This document shows, one piece after another, positions 1-7,065 of a stretch of 8,224 nt of DNA (positions are counted from its first letter, which is position 1; each line of letters begins with the position of its first letter). The notes under the pieces were generated by a model. That model was not told where the DNA came from. It saw nothing but the letters and a program-made list of their open reading frames with translations, and did not search any database. Source of the stretch: an archaeon (GTDB lineage Archaea > Thermoproteota > Bathyarchaeia > TCS64); contig JAHLLU010000078.1 in the NCBI GenBank assembly GCA_020444005.1, positions 1 through 8,224 on the forward strand, written 5' to 3'. The position numbers and the translations under genes are program-made.

Positions 1-1
1 A

Positions 2-1080
2 GACTCTTGGGTAGATGATGGTATACAGGTAAACTATGAAATAGAAACACCAACGCCAGACCAAGAACTCGAATTTACCATAACTTGTAGAGTAACAAGA
101 CAGCCATGGGTAATGGGGGAACTCGAAGTATATCCTTCAACACGAGTTACCATATGGAACTTTGAGAGAGAAATGTTACCTGCTCCTGTTACTGATTCAA
201 TCGAGGTAGGAGATTTCATTGTAGACTCCGATCCAAGTGTCTTATGGGATTATCGTTATGAAGAAAACTATGCGGTAATCTATGAAGGCGACGTAAGACT
301 CAATGAAGGTAAACTTGGTTTACTTGAATACCATATGGAATATGTTTCACATAACACAGCGTATCTTGGTGCTGAACCAAGAGAACTCTACTATATGCTT
401 CATACACAGGTAGAGACCGAGGAAGGCTTACTCGAAAACACAGAATTAGAATACAATAACATAAAAGACTGGACAGAATACACTGAAATAGAACCCTACC
501 CGGATGAGATAGGAACCGATTACGTACGTTGGATTCTTGGAGACCTTGAAAACAATCGTCGCTGGGTATTTTGGAATGATGAAGGCAGAACCTATCAAGA
601 GTCACAAGGATTCGAGGTAACCCGAACCATAGATAACACAGTGATCCCAGATGGCTTTCACAGTATAGATCAGACGATCACTTTTGACATAAACCACTAC
701 TTGCCTGAGAACGAAATAAGAGCAGGCGTCGAGTATGATGACGAATATGTTAGCATTGAATTGATCAATGGAAACTATCTTGATGATGCAGACACTTGGG
801 ATACTGGCTTAGAATGGCGTCTCGAACCCGGACACAATCCACATGAGGTCTTTTGGGTTACGTACAGAGTAACAAGAGAACCGGGAATAGCGGGTGACTT
901 AGAAGTATATCCAAAATGTAGAACTGATTCAAGGCTTAGGACCGACTTCACGGGCGATCCAAGCATAGGCGTGGAAATTGGAGACGTAGTACTTTCAACA
1001 AGTAACGCTGTAGTATGGGAGATAGAAAAGGAATCTTCTAATACGGTTTGGTGGCGAGACCATTATGAAGTATCAGTAAA
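2..1080 (+). repeat. 259-residue protein repeat, one partial and one full copy
   Basis: Two stretches of the secreted protein match: CRVTRQP...GELEVYPSTR around 86-145 and YRVTREP...GDLEVYPKCR around 863-920. The shared GTAACAAG cores begin at 92 and 869, 777 bases apart, exactly 259 codons. Each copy begins its similar part with a D[ST]W motif and goes on to a matching I/VEVGD/IGDVV strand. The match is at protein level and diverged at DNA level, so this is an old domain duplication rather than a recombination hot spot. The copy count is unknown because the gene continues off the left edge. Confidence 0.7.
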
Positions 1081-2851
1081 CGACTTTGAACCACCATTAG
1101 TAACAATTACTTCTCCAAGTAATCATGGCATATATCAAGCAGGCTCAGATGATAAAATACAGTTTACAGTAACCGATGACATTGACCCAGAGCCAACAAT
1201 CGACGCATACATCTATGACGCAGAGTATAACGCATACCGGATTCAAAACGGAGACCATCTACCGATAATCAGCGGAGACTACAGGCTAATCGTAGAAGCC
1301 AGAGATGAAGCAGGAAACATTGGAACAGATGAAACACAATTTATCGTATTTGATCCAGAAGCAGGATTCGTAACCGGCGGTGGCTGGATAAACCAAAACC
1401 AAAAAGCGAATTTCGGCTTCGTATCAAAATACAAGAAAAATAGTCTAATCCCAGAGGGTAATTTCAACTTTAAAACCAAAGACCTCGACGTAAAAGCCAC
1501 AGAAATCGAGTGGATGACAGTATCAGAAGATACAGCAGTGTTCCAAGGACAATGTACTGTCCACAAACAAGGAAGTTACACCTATCGGGTAACTGTGTTT
1601 GATGGAGACATCGTAGGGGATCAATCCGATAGTTTCTACTTACGAATCTGGGATTCACAAGACACAGAAACTGATCCAGTGTATATCTATAGCGGAGACC
1701 TATTGGGAGGAAACATTGTCGTTCATTCTCAGTTAGAATACTTTGACATCGGCGTCACTTCTTCATCTGATCCGGGAAACGATGTAACCTATATTCTCGC
1801 GGATATGGCGAAACAAGACGTAAACCAATACTGCATAGAAGAAAACCTACCATATCGTTTCAACTATGTTGTGAAAGAAAACCATGGAAACGCTGGAACC
1901 GCGCTACAGAACACGATAGACTTCCATGAAGCGGGAATCAATCTGATTGCAGGTCATGGCTGGAGTAGCCAATGTCAAGCCTCACTCGACTATGTAAACA
2001 ACAACGATATGCTACTATTCAGCAGTTCATCTACAACTCCAACACTTGCCATTGATGATAACCTGTACAGGTTGACCACTAATGACCTTGTTTCAGGTCA
2101 AGTAATAGCCGACTTTTTGGAGTTAATGAATGTCCAAGGAATCGCTATATTATATACGGGTGACATCTGGGGAAGCGGATTAAACCAAGTAGTAGTGAGT
2201 GAATGTCAAGAAAAGGGAATATCCATTCTATCAAGCGTTGCATATGATACGAATGATGGAGACTACTCTGCTGAATTAGCTCAAATCGAGACAAGTATCA
2301 CAGAGTCAGGATATACCGGGTTTGAGGTAGGAGTGCTCGTCATCAGTTTCAATGAAGCAACAGACATACTAAGATGCGTAGAAGACAACTATCCTGCCTT
2401 ACTTGATGTAACTTGGTATGGAGGAGACGGGACCGCACTCAATTATGACATACTTGATGCTGAACCGGAGTTAGTTACAACTGTTAAACTATACAGCACA
2501 CTCGTATCACCAATCTATGACGACACTCTGTACCAGTCTTTTGCATCTCGTTTAGAATCAGTTGGCAGAGTTCCTTCGTTCTATAACGCAGCAAAATACG
2601 ATATCATGATACTATACGCTAAGGCTGTTATCAACGCAGGTACAAGCGACACCGAATTGGTTAGAACAGCCTTAGAGAACTTGGTGGTTGACTATCATGG
2701 AGCCTCAGGCTACTCAACATTCGACTGCAACGGAGACCGTATGGGCGCAGATTACGATATATGGGGATATGACATCGTAGACGGAGAACCATCCATCATA
2801 AAATATGGACACTACTACCTCGAAACAGACCAAATAACCATATATCCTTAA
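2..2851 (+). CDS. Large secreted surface protein with post-COAP-1-type module and C-terminal type I substrate-binding domain (5' partial)
   Basis: The frame is open to the left edge, so the N-terminus and any signal peptide lie outside; 949 residues are visible, numbered here from position 2. Order: the end of one repeat (about 1-95) and a full second copy of a ~259-residue repeat (to about 355); an Ig/HYR-like beta module (about 361-455) starting near PPLVTITSP; a post-COAP-1-like module (about 456-575) opened by FVTGGGWI, with ANFGFVSKYKK and DSFYLRIWD; then a periplasmic-binding-protein type I domain (about 577-949) of the Leu/Ile/Val-binding (LivJ, Peripla_BP_6) kind, recognised from IGVTSSSDPGN, the segment LIAGHGWSSQ and the late GYDIVDGEP strand. 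Composition is acidic and rich in Tyr, Asn and Thr, as in exported proteins. No C-terminal membrane helix or sorting signal is visible before the TAA. Role inferred: extracellular ligand capture or a surface-layer-linked binding protein. The ligand is unknown, and no permease or ATPase gene is in view. Domain calls are from memory of the families; the PBP fold is the surest. Confidence 0.85.
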   Translation, partial: DSWVDDGIQVNYEIETPTPDQELEFTITCRVTRQPWVMGELEVYPSTRVTIWNFEREMLPAPVTDSIEVGDFIVDSDPSVLWDYRYEENYAVIYEGDVRLNEGKLGLLEYHMEYVSHNTAYLGAEPRELYYMLHTQVETEEGLLENTELEYNNIKDWTEYTEIEPYPDEIGTDYVRWILGDLENNRRWVFWNDEGRTYQESQGFEVTRTIDNTVIPDGFHSIDQTITFDINHYLPENEIRAGVEYDDEYVSIELINGNYLDDADTWDTGLEWRLEPGHNPHEVFWVTYRVTREPGIAGDLEVYPKCRTDSRLRTDFTGDPSIGVEIGDVVLSTSNAVVWEIEKESSNTVWWRDHYEVSVNDFEPPLVTITSPSNHGIYQAGSDDKIQFTVTDDIDPEPTIDAYIYDAEYNAYRIQNGDHLPIISGDYRLIVEARDEAGNIGTDETQFIVFDPEAGFVTGGGWINQNQKANFGFVSKYKKNSLIPEGNFNFKTKDLDVKATEIEWMTVSEDTAVFQGQCTVHKQGSYTYRVTVFDGDIVGDQSDSFYLRIWDSQDTETDPVYIYSGDLLGGNIVVHSQLEYFDIGVTSSSDPGNDVTYILADMAKQDVNQYCIEENLPYRFNYVVKENHGNAGTALQNTIDFHEAGINLIAGHGWSSQCQASLDYVNNNDMLLFSSSSTTPTLAIDDNLYRLTTNDLVSGQVIADFLELMNVQGIAILYTGDIWGSGLNQVVVSECQEKGISILSSVAYDTNDGDYSAELAQIETSITESGYTGFEVGVLVISFNEATDILRCVEDNYPALLDVTWYGGDGTALNYDILDAEPELVTTVKLYSTLVSPIYDDTLYQSFASRLESVGRVPSFYNAAKYDIMILYAKAVINAGTSDTELVRTALENLVVDYHGASGYSTFDCNGDRMGADYDIWGYDIVDGEPSIIKYGHYYLETDQITIYP

Positions 2852-2914
2852 TTTTTCCTATAAAATCCAAATAAAAAAAGAGAGGAAAGTAATCGGGAGA
2901 CATCTCCAATAACT

Positions 2915-2942
2915 GTGAGGTTCGAACCCCACCCCCGTACCA
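2915..2942 (+). pseudogene. tRNA 3'-end-like relic (T-arm plus acceptor ending ACCA)
   Basis: GGTTCGAAC (2919-2927) has the form of a tRNA T-loop. The hairpin GTGAGG-TTCGAA-CCCCAC (2915-2932) pairs with one A-C mismatch, and the sequence ends CCCCCGTACCA at 2942, like a discriminator A plus encoded CCA. The loop has 6 bases instead of 7. If one base is taken as lost, T-stem, acceptor strand (2932-2938), A73 and CCA all fall into register. The complementary 5' acceptor strand (ACGGGGG) is not found in the preceding 100 bases, and no D-arm or anticodon arm is recognisable. So this is a 3' fragment or relic, possibly an integration scar, not a functional tRNA. It could also be a chance palindrome. 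Confidence 0.35.
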
Positions 2943-3130
2943 TTCATTTTTGCCGTATACTGGTGGATATTTTCGGGAAAAGTTTTCTTGTGTGAAAAAG
3001 TGTGAGGATTTAAGTTTTTTATGTTTTATTTCTTAGACGGGAAATGGGTGCGACTGGGAAACGCTAATAGGTTTTCTACATCTAGTGGTTTTTATGGAGA
3101 AATAAACTGGGTTAGTGGAGTTTTGGGTTG

Positions 3131-3138
3131 TTTAAAAA
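3131..3138 (+). promoter_or_regulatory. Candidate TATA box of the kinase-regulator unit
   Basis: TTTAAAAA matches the archaeal TATA consensus well and is the best such element ahead of the kinase coding region. Transcription starting about 26 bases from its centre would begin near 3160, giving an almost leaderless message. The nearest ATG (3166) is in the wrong frame for the kinase. No purine-rich BRE is obvious just upstream. Single short matches are common in AT-rich DNA, so this is tentative. Confidence 0.3.
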
Positions 3139-3143
3139 CATAG

Positions 3144-5516
3144 TCCCTATTCTATGATAACAGGGATGCCGTCATTTTTTTCAATGGTACAAAGATTGTT
3201 GACGCAAATAAGGCGGCTCTTGATTTATTCGATATTGACGACGTCACCGATTTCATCGGAAAGGATATCTATGAATACACGCACGATGAAGAAGAAGCAA
3301 TAAAGAGGGTAGAGTCAAGACAAAGAGGTTTATCCGAGTTTTACACTCGGAAAATATATACAAAAAAAGGCGTAAAGGAGATCGAGGTATCCTCTTCGCC
3401 GATAAAACAAGATGGAATTTCGAGTTTTTCTATCATACGAGATGTTACCGAGAAAAAGGAACTCGTAAAAAGATTCCAGTCAATTTTTGAGCACCTCAAC
3501 GACTTGGTTGTGGTTACCAACTCAAACGGCGTGGTTTTCATTAACCCAAAAGGGGTGGAATATCTTGGGTATTCTTCTGCTGAGACAATACTAGGAGACC
3601 CCAGTATCAATTTTATTCATCCAGATTATAGAGAAATGGTCACTAAATTCGCTGAGGAGAGAAGAGCGGGGGGAACGCCTCCTAGTAAATACCGGGCTAA
3701 GTTGATAGGTAAAGATGGGAAAATCCACCCTGTTGAGTTTAATGTTTCATTTATCATATGGGGAGGCGAACCCTCTTCGCTGGTAATCGCACGAGATATA
3801 GAGGATCAACTGGAAATAGAGAAGGAACTCGTCCAGAAAAATGAGTTACTCAATAACTTCATGGAGTCTGCCACGGACGGTTTCAATATATTAGACTCTA
3901 ATCTAAATTTAATTGAAATAAATAAAGTAGCCTTGGACAGGTTCGGGTTCTCAAAAGAGGATGTAATCGGTAAAAACATAACAGAGTTAAGACCCGACGC
4001 AATCGAATCAGGTCTTGTAGCCAAGTACGAGAAGGTTCTAGAGACCGGTAAGCCCTACTTTGACGAATTTACTATAGACACAAGAGAGACTGGATTCAGA
4101 CATCTTATTGTAAAGGCGTTTAAAGTTGGAAAACAGCTAGGAGTTATAACCACGGATATAACCGAACAGAAACAACAAGAAAATGAGACTCAGAAAAGTC
4201 GTGAACAATTATATGCCTTCATGGAGTCCGCCACAGATGGCTTAGCGTTATTCGATAAGGACATGCGGTTAATTGAAGCAAATAGTGTCTGGTTAAATAA
4301 CGCTGACTTGGTCCGCGAGCAAGCTATTGGAAAATACGTTGAAAAGTTATTCCCCACCCTTGCTGAAACAGGTAGACTCAACGCATATCTGAGAGTAATA
4401 GATACAGGGAATCCTGTGGAGTTTAGGCAGATATATGCACCGAGAGGTGGGAAGCGGTTCTTAGATATAAAAGCGTTTAAGGCTGGAGAAGGGTTGGGGA
4501 TCATCTCAAGCGATGTAACTGAAGATATAGAGTACAATTATATGCTGGAGCAATTGCATCAGCTTAGCGACAGCCTCTCTAGAGCCCAGAATATAGAAGA
4601 GATTGCCGAGATTGTGGTTGAAACAGTTACTAATACTTTGAATTGCAAAAGAGTCAGTTTCCAGACAAAAACTAGTAATAAAATTGTGATCCACGCAGCG
4701 AGACCAGAAATCAGTATAAGAGAAATACCGTTTGATGAACCAAGCATAGTATATAGGGTGTTCAAAACAGGAAAGCCTCAACACTTACCAGACACCACCA
4801 AGGATCCAGATTACTTTGAGGCAATAAGCGAAGACGAACTTCCTTCTCTCTCCGAGTATGCGCATCCCGTGAAGCTTAGAGGCGAAACCATCGCTGTGAT
4901 AAACATTGAAGAACCAGAGAAAAACGCCTTCACAGAACAAACCATTAGACTAGTATCCATACTTGCGGACCATGTCTCAGCAGCACTTCATTCCCAAAGT
5001 TATCGAGATAAACTCGAGAAAATGCATCGAGGAGCCACATATTTAGCCTCAGCAGAAAGCATTGAAGAAGTCTATGAGTTCACTCTAAACATACTCGAAG
5101 AGACTCTGGGATACACGTGGGCTGGCGTAGCTGTAGTTGAGGAAAACCAGCTCAGATATGTACGTTTCTCGGGCTCACACCCAAGTGGAGAACCCGTAAT
5201 ACCTCTTAACAATAAGAGTGTAACTGTGAGAACGGTGAAAACAGGTAAAACACAACTGGTTCGTGACACACGACTCGACCCAGACTATGTTACCTTGGAA
5301 GGCATCTATGAACCAAATCTATCCGAGTTAAGCGTCCCTGTTTTTATTGATGACTCAGTAAGGCTCGTATTAAATCAAGAGAGCAGAGAAGTTGACGCTT
5401 TTGACAAAAGTGATGTCCGGTTAGTTGAGCTTCTAGCAAAGCATACTCTCATTGGACGCTCGGGTAATATACGAGGAACAATTAGAGTCTTTGAATCGTT
5501 TCGGAGCCGAGATTGA
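3144..5516 (+). CDS. Multi-PAS/GAF sensor region of a split histidine kinase
   Basis: The frame is open from 3144, just after an in-frame TAG, to a TGA ending at 5516: 790 residues. PAS similarity begins at once (LFYDNRDAVIFF then GTKIVDANKAAL), well upstream of TTG 3504, the first ordinary start codon in this frame. Domains, counted from 3144: PAS1 about 1-108, PAS2 about 113-230, PAS3 about 235-355, PAS4 about 358-470, GAF1 about 475-625, GAF2 about 630-768. PAS3 and PAS4 both open with FMESATDG, 120 residues apart; GAF2 carries TRLDPDY, shared with the next frame. No membrane helix is seen, so the sensor is cytoplasmic and probably detects small ligands or redox state. The last ~17 residues (after LLAKHTL) lose GAF character, while the neighbouring frame takes up the expected helix. 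It therefore looks like the N-terminal two thirds of a kinase whose catalytic part is the overlapping frame from 5452. Start and integrity are doubtful; the domain content is secure. Confidence 0.8.
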   Translation, partial: SLFYDNRDAVIFFNGTKIVDANKAALDLFDIDDVTDFIGKDIYEYTHDEEEAIKRVESRQRGLSEFYTRKIYTKKGVKEIEVSSSPIKQDGISSFSIIRDVTEKKELVKRFQSIFEHLNDLVVVTNSNGVVFINPKGVEYLGYSSAETILGDPSINFIHPDYREMVTKFAEERRAGGTPPSKYRAKLIGKDGKIHPVEFNVSFIIWGGEPSSLVIARDIEDQLEIEKELVQKNELLNNFMESATDGFNILDSNLNLIEINKVALDRFGFSKEDVIGKNITELRPDAIESGLVAKYEKVLETGKPYFDEFTIDTRETGFRHLIVKAFKVGKQLGVITTDITEQKQQENETQKSREQLYAFMESATDGLALFDKDMRLIEANSVWLNNADLVREQAIGKYVEKLFPTLAETGRLNAYLRVIDTGNPVEFRQIYAPRGGKRFLDIKAFKAGEGLGIISSDVTEDIEYNYMLEQLHQLSDSLSRAQNIEEIAEIVVETVTNTLNCKRVSFQTKTSNKIVIHAARPEISIREIPFDEPSIVYRVFKTGKPQHLPDTTKDPDYFEAISEDELPSLSEYAHPVKLRGETIAVINIEEPEKNAFTEQTIRLVSILADHVSAALHSQSYRDKLEKMHRGATYLASAESIEEVYEFTLNILEETLGYTWAGVAVVEENQLRYVRFSGSHPSGEPVIPLNNKSVTVRTVKTGKTQLVRDTRLDPDYVTLEGIYEPNLSELSVPVFIDDSVRLVLNQESREVDAFDKSDVRLVELLAKHTLIGRSGNIRGTIRVFESFRSRD
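3858..4577 (+). repeat. Tandem duplicated PAS domains (PAS3/PAS4), 120-residue period
   Basis: TTCATGGAGTC begins at 3858 and again at 4218, exactly 360 bases apart, so the repeat stays in frame. The copies share FMESATDG, the N[LI]..E.NKV/E.NSV strand, an LETGKP / IDTGNP helix end, a KAFK core and a TTDITE / SSDVTE closing motif. Outside those blocks they have diverged. This indicates an internal domain duplication that has since drifted, perhaps toward different ligands. Confidence 0.75.
5442..5454 (+). other. Frameshift point in the histidine kinase gene
   Basis: GAF2 is read in the 3144 frame up to LLAKH (CAT at 5442-5444). From TTG 5452 the next frame reads LDARVIYEEQLESL, the linker helix that leads into GAF3. 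Seven bases (ACTCTCA) lie between, so reading on needs either one base skipped or two restored. Comparison with the GAF1-GAF2 junction (ADH-VSA-ALHSQ) favours three residues here, which two extra bases in the CT run (ACTCTCTCA) would supply as T-L-S. The similarity of this join to the paralogous one is seen in the sequence; the cause (mutation, assembly error or recoding) is not. Confidence 0.6.
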
Positions 5517-6696
5517 TAAATTAAACAGCGTAGAAAAGATTGCAGTATACTCCATGGATACTATTTTGAACATACTAAAGCACTCTACGGGATCATTTGG
5601 CATAGTACAGGATGAACATATTAGGTTCATCGAACTCATGGGGTCAACTACCACGCCCTTGATTCCATTAACCCAAAAAAGCATAACAACCAGAGCTGTC
5701 AAGACATGCAAAACCCAGCTAGTGCCAGATACTAGACTTGACCCAGACTATCTAAATGGCAGAGTCAAAGGCGAGGTCACTCGATCCGAGCTTGATGTAC
5801 CGATAGTTGTCGACAACGAGTGCGTCGCTGTTATAAACCTAGAACATAGCCAGTTAAACCACTTTACATCATCGGATGCTAACCTCATTGAGATAATGGC
5901 TGAACACATAGCCGCCAACATAGTCCGTATCAATCAGCAAAAGAAAATCCTAGAAACCGAAAGAAAAGCCATAAGAGAACAAGAACGTGCAGAACAAGCA
6001 ATAAAAATCGAGGAGATGAAGACGCGCTTCATACAGACTGCTACACACGAGATACGAACACCATTGACATCAATCAAAGGTTATACTCAGTTGGCTCAGA
6101 CGAAGCTACAAGATGTTATTATCCCAGATCTTAACCGTTATTTTGATGCCATTCTACGTAACACCGAGCGCCTAGAGTCCCTATCAGCAGACCTGCTAGA
6201 TGTACAAAGAATTGAATCAGGGCGATTAGAACTAAACAAAGCTCCCACCTATATCAATGATATACTAAATGACTTACAACTTGAACTAAAACCCATCCTT
6301 GACTCAAGAAACCAAGAGCTAATCGTCTCAGGTGATAATTATCTGCTAAACGTTGATCGTATACGTTTGATGCAGGTATTGACTAACCTCGTGATGAATG
6401 CCTCAAAGTTCAGCCCAGAGGGATCAGAGATAAAAGTCAAAGTCAAGCAACGGGATGACATGGTAACGATCAGTGTAATCGACGAAGGTGTCGGCATAAG
6501 AGAAGAGGATATACCGAAACTCTTCAAGCCCTTCCCCGGAATAAGAGTAAAAGGCGTAAAAGATAGCACCGGGCTCGGATTAAGTATCTCTAAGGGATTG
6601 GTGGAGCTTCACGGTGGAGAAATATGGGCAGAATCAGAAGGCCTTGGAAAAGGGTCAAGGTTTACATTCTCCTGTCCCTGTATGATCGATGAGTGA
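5452..6696 (+). CDS. Histidine kinase catalytic part: GAF, HisKA, HATPase_c
   Basis: This 414-residue frame starts at a TTG, which probably is not a true start; no Shine-Dalgarno precedes it. It carries a full third GAF domain (about 8-158, with KTQLVPDTRLDPDY at 87-100), a charged coiled-coil linker (about 160-190), a HisKA dimerisation domain and a Bergerat-fold ATPase. The H-box is ATHEIRTPL with the phospho-accepting His at 199. The N-box is NLVMNASKF (conserved Asn 316), G1 is DEGVGI (344-349), the F-box is LFKPF (357-361) and G2 is STGLGLSISKG (372-382). All residues needed for ATP binding and autophosphorylation are present. It would autophosphorylate in response to signals from the PAS/GAF array encoded just upstream, then pass phosphate to the receivers that follow. 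The stop TGA overlaps the next start by 8 bases, implying translational coupling. As a separate product it would be a GAF-only kinase lacking the PAS array; as read through, a kinase of about 1,200 residues. Confidence 0.88.
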   Translation: MDARVIYEEQLESLNRFGAEIDKLNSVEKIAVYSMDTILNILKHSTGSFGIVQDEHIRFIELMGSTTTPLIPLTQKSITTRAVKTCKTQLVPDTRLDPDYLNGRVKGEVTRSELDVPIVVDNECVAVINLEHSQLNHFTSSDANLIEIMAEHIAANIVRINQQKKILETERKAIREQERAEQAIKIEEMKTRFIQTATHEIRTPLTSIKGYTQLAQTKLQDVIIPDLNRYFDAILRNTERLESLSADLLDVQRIESGRLELNKAPTYINDILNDLQLELKPILDSRNQELIVSGDNYLLNVDRIRLMQVLTNLVMNASKFSPEGSEIKVKVKQRDDMVTISVIDEGVGIREEDIPKLFKPFPGIRVKGVKDSTGLGLSISKGLVELHGGEIWAESEGLGKGSRFTFSCPCMIDE

Positions 6697-7063
6697 ATTG
6701 AGTAGGATACTGATAATTGATGACGAGAAAGATGTCCTAGAACTAGCCCAAGAGATACTTGAAGAAGAGGGCTACACTGTATTATCAACACCTGACGGGA
6801 AAGCAGTGTTTGAACTCGTCTCCTCATTCCAGCCAGACCTCATATTACTCGATGTAGTGCTACCAGACACAAGTGGACTAGATATACTCCGCAAACTAAA
6901 ACGCAATAAAAAAACAAGAGATATCAAGGTAATCCTATTCACCGCACTCGGCTCAGAAGTAGACATAATGCTGGAAAAACATGATAAAGCAGACGATTAT
7001 ATACTCAAGCCCTTCAACAACAAAAACCTCAAAGAAAAAATAGCCAAACAACTCGAAGAATAA
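6689..7063 (+). CDS. Single-domain response regulator (REC), first of two
   Basis: This 124-residue protein is one CheY-like receiver domain with no DNA-binding or enzymatic output. Acidic pocket Asp 11-Asp 12-Glu 13 (IIDDEKDV), phospho-accepting Asp 55 in LLDVVLPD, switch Thr 85 in LFTAL and Lys 107 in LKPF are all present, so it should be phosphorylated normally. The ATG lies inside the end of the kinase frame (ATGAGTGA, 8-base overlap), so it is probably translated by coupling with the kinase; no Shine-Dalgarno is seen. The likely phosphodonor is the kinase upstream. Target unknown: it may act by protein contact, as a phosphate sink, or as a relay intermediate. Stand-alone receivers after PAS/GAF kinases are common in archaea. 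Confidence 0.92.
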   Translation: MSELSRILIIDDEKDVLELAQEILEEEGYTVLSTPDGKAVFELVSSFQPDLILLDVVLPDTSGLDILRKLKRNKKTRDIKVILFTALGSEVDIMLEKHDKADDYILKPFNNKNLKEKIAKQLEE

Positions 7064-7065
7064 AA

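Larger units (their letters stand above)
2852..3143. other. Intergenic region between secreted protein and kinase unit
   Basis: This stretch of about 290 bases carries no convincing protein gene on either strand. It opens with a T5 run directly after the TAA stop (2852-2856), a plausible archaeal termination signal. It then has an A-rich tract (2871-2879), a small hairpin GGAG-ACAT-CTCC (2896-2907), a tRNA-3'-end-like segment (about 2915-2942), a GAGG at 3004-3007, an ATG at 3021 opening 40 codons that end in TAG at 3141, and a TATA-like box at 3131-3138. Its T- and G-rich composition differs from the flanking genes. Confidence 0.6.

Noticed and set aside
300..605. Minus-strand ORF of 101 codons opposite the secreted protein
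   Set aside because: Its Cys/Leu/Ser-rich translation resembles no family and the plus-strand frame is clearly coding.
2900..2945. A complete tRNA gene, on either strand
   Set aside because: No matching 5' acceptor strand, D-arm or anticodon arm could be found. The palindromic TTCGAA makes the hairpin equally good on the minus strand, where nothing else supports a tRNA.
3166..3302. Short ORF from ATG 3166 in the alternative frame
   Set aside because: It encodes about 45 residues rich in Arg, Ser and Ile with no recognisable family and is a shadow of the PAS-coding frame; only its ATG is of possible interest.
5452..5454. TTG as the genuine start of a separate kinase gene
   Set aside because: No Shine-Dalgarno or promoter precedes it and it lies mid-helix in a repeat structure that continues from the upstream frame. 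It remains possible, so the frame is listed, but the split-gene reading fits better.
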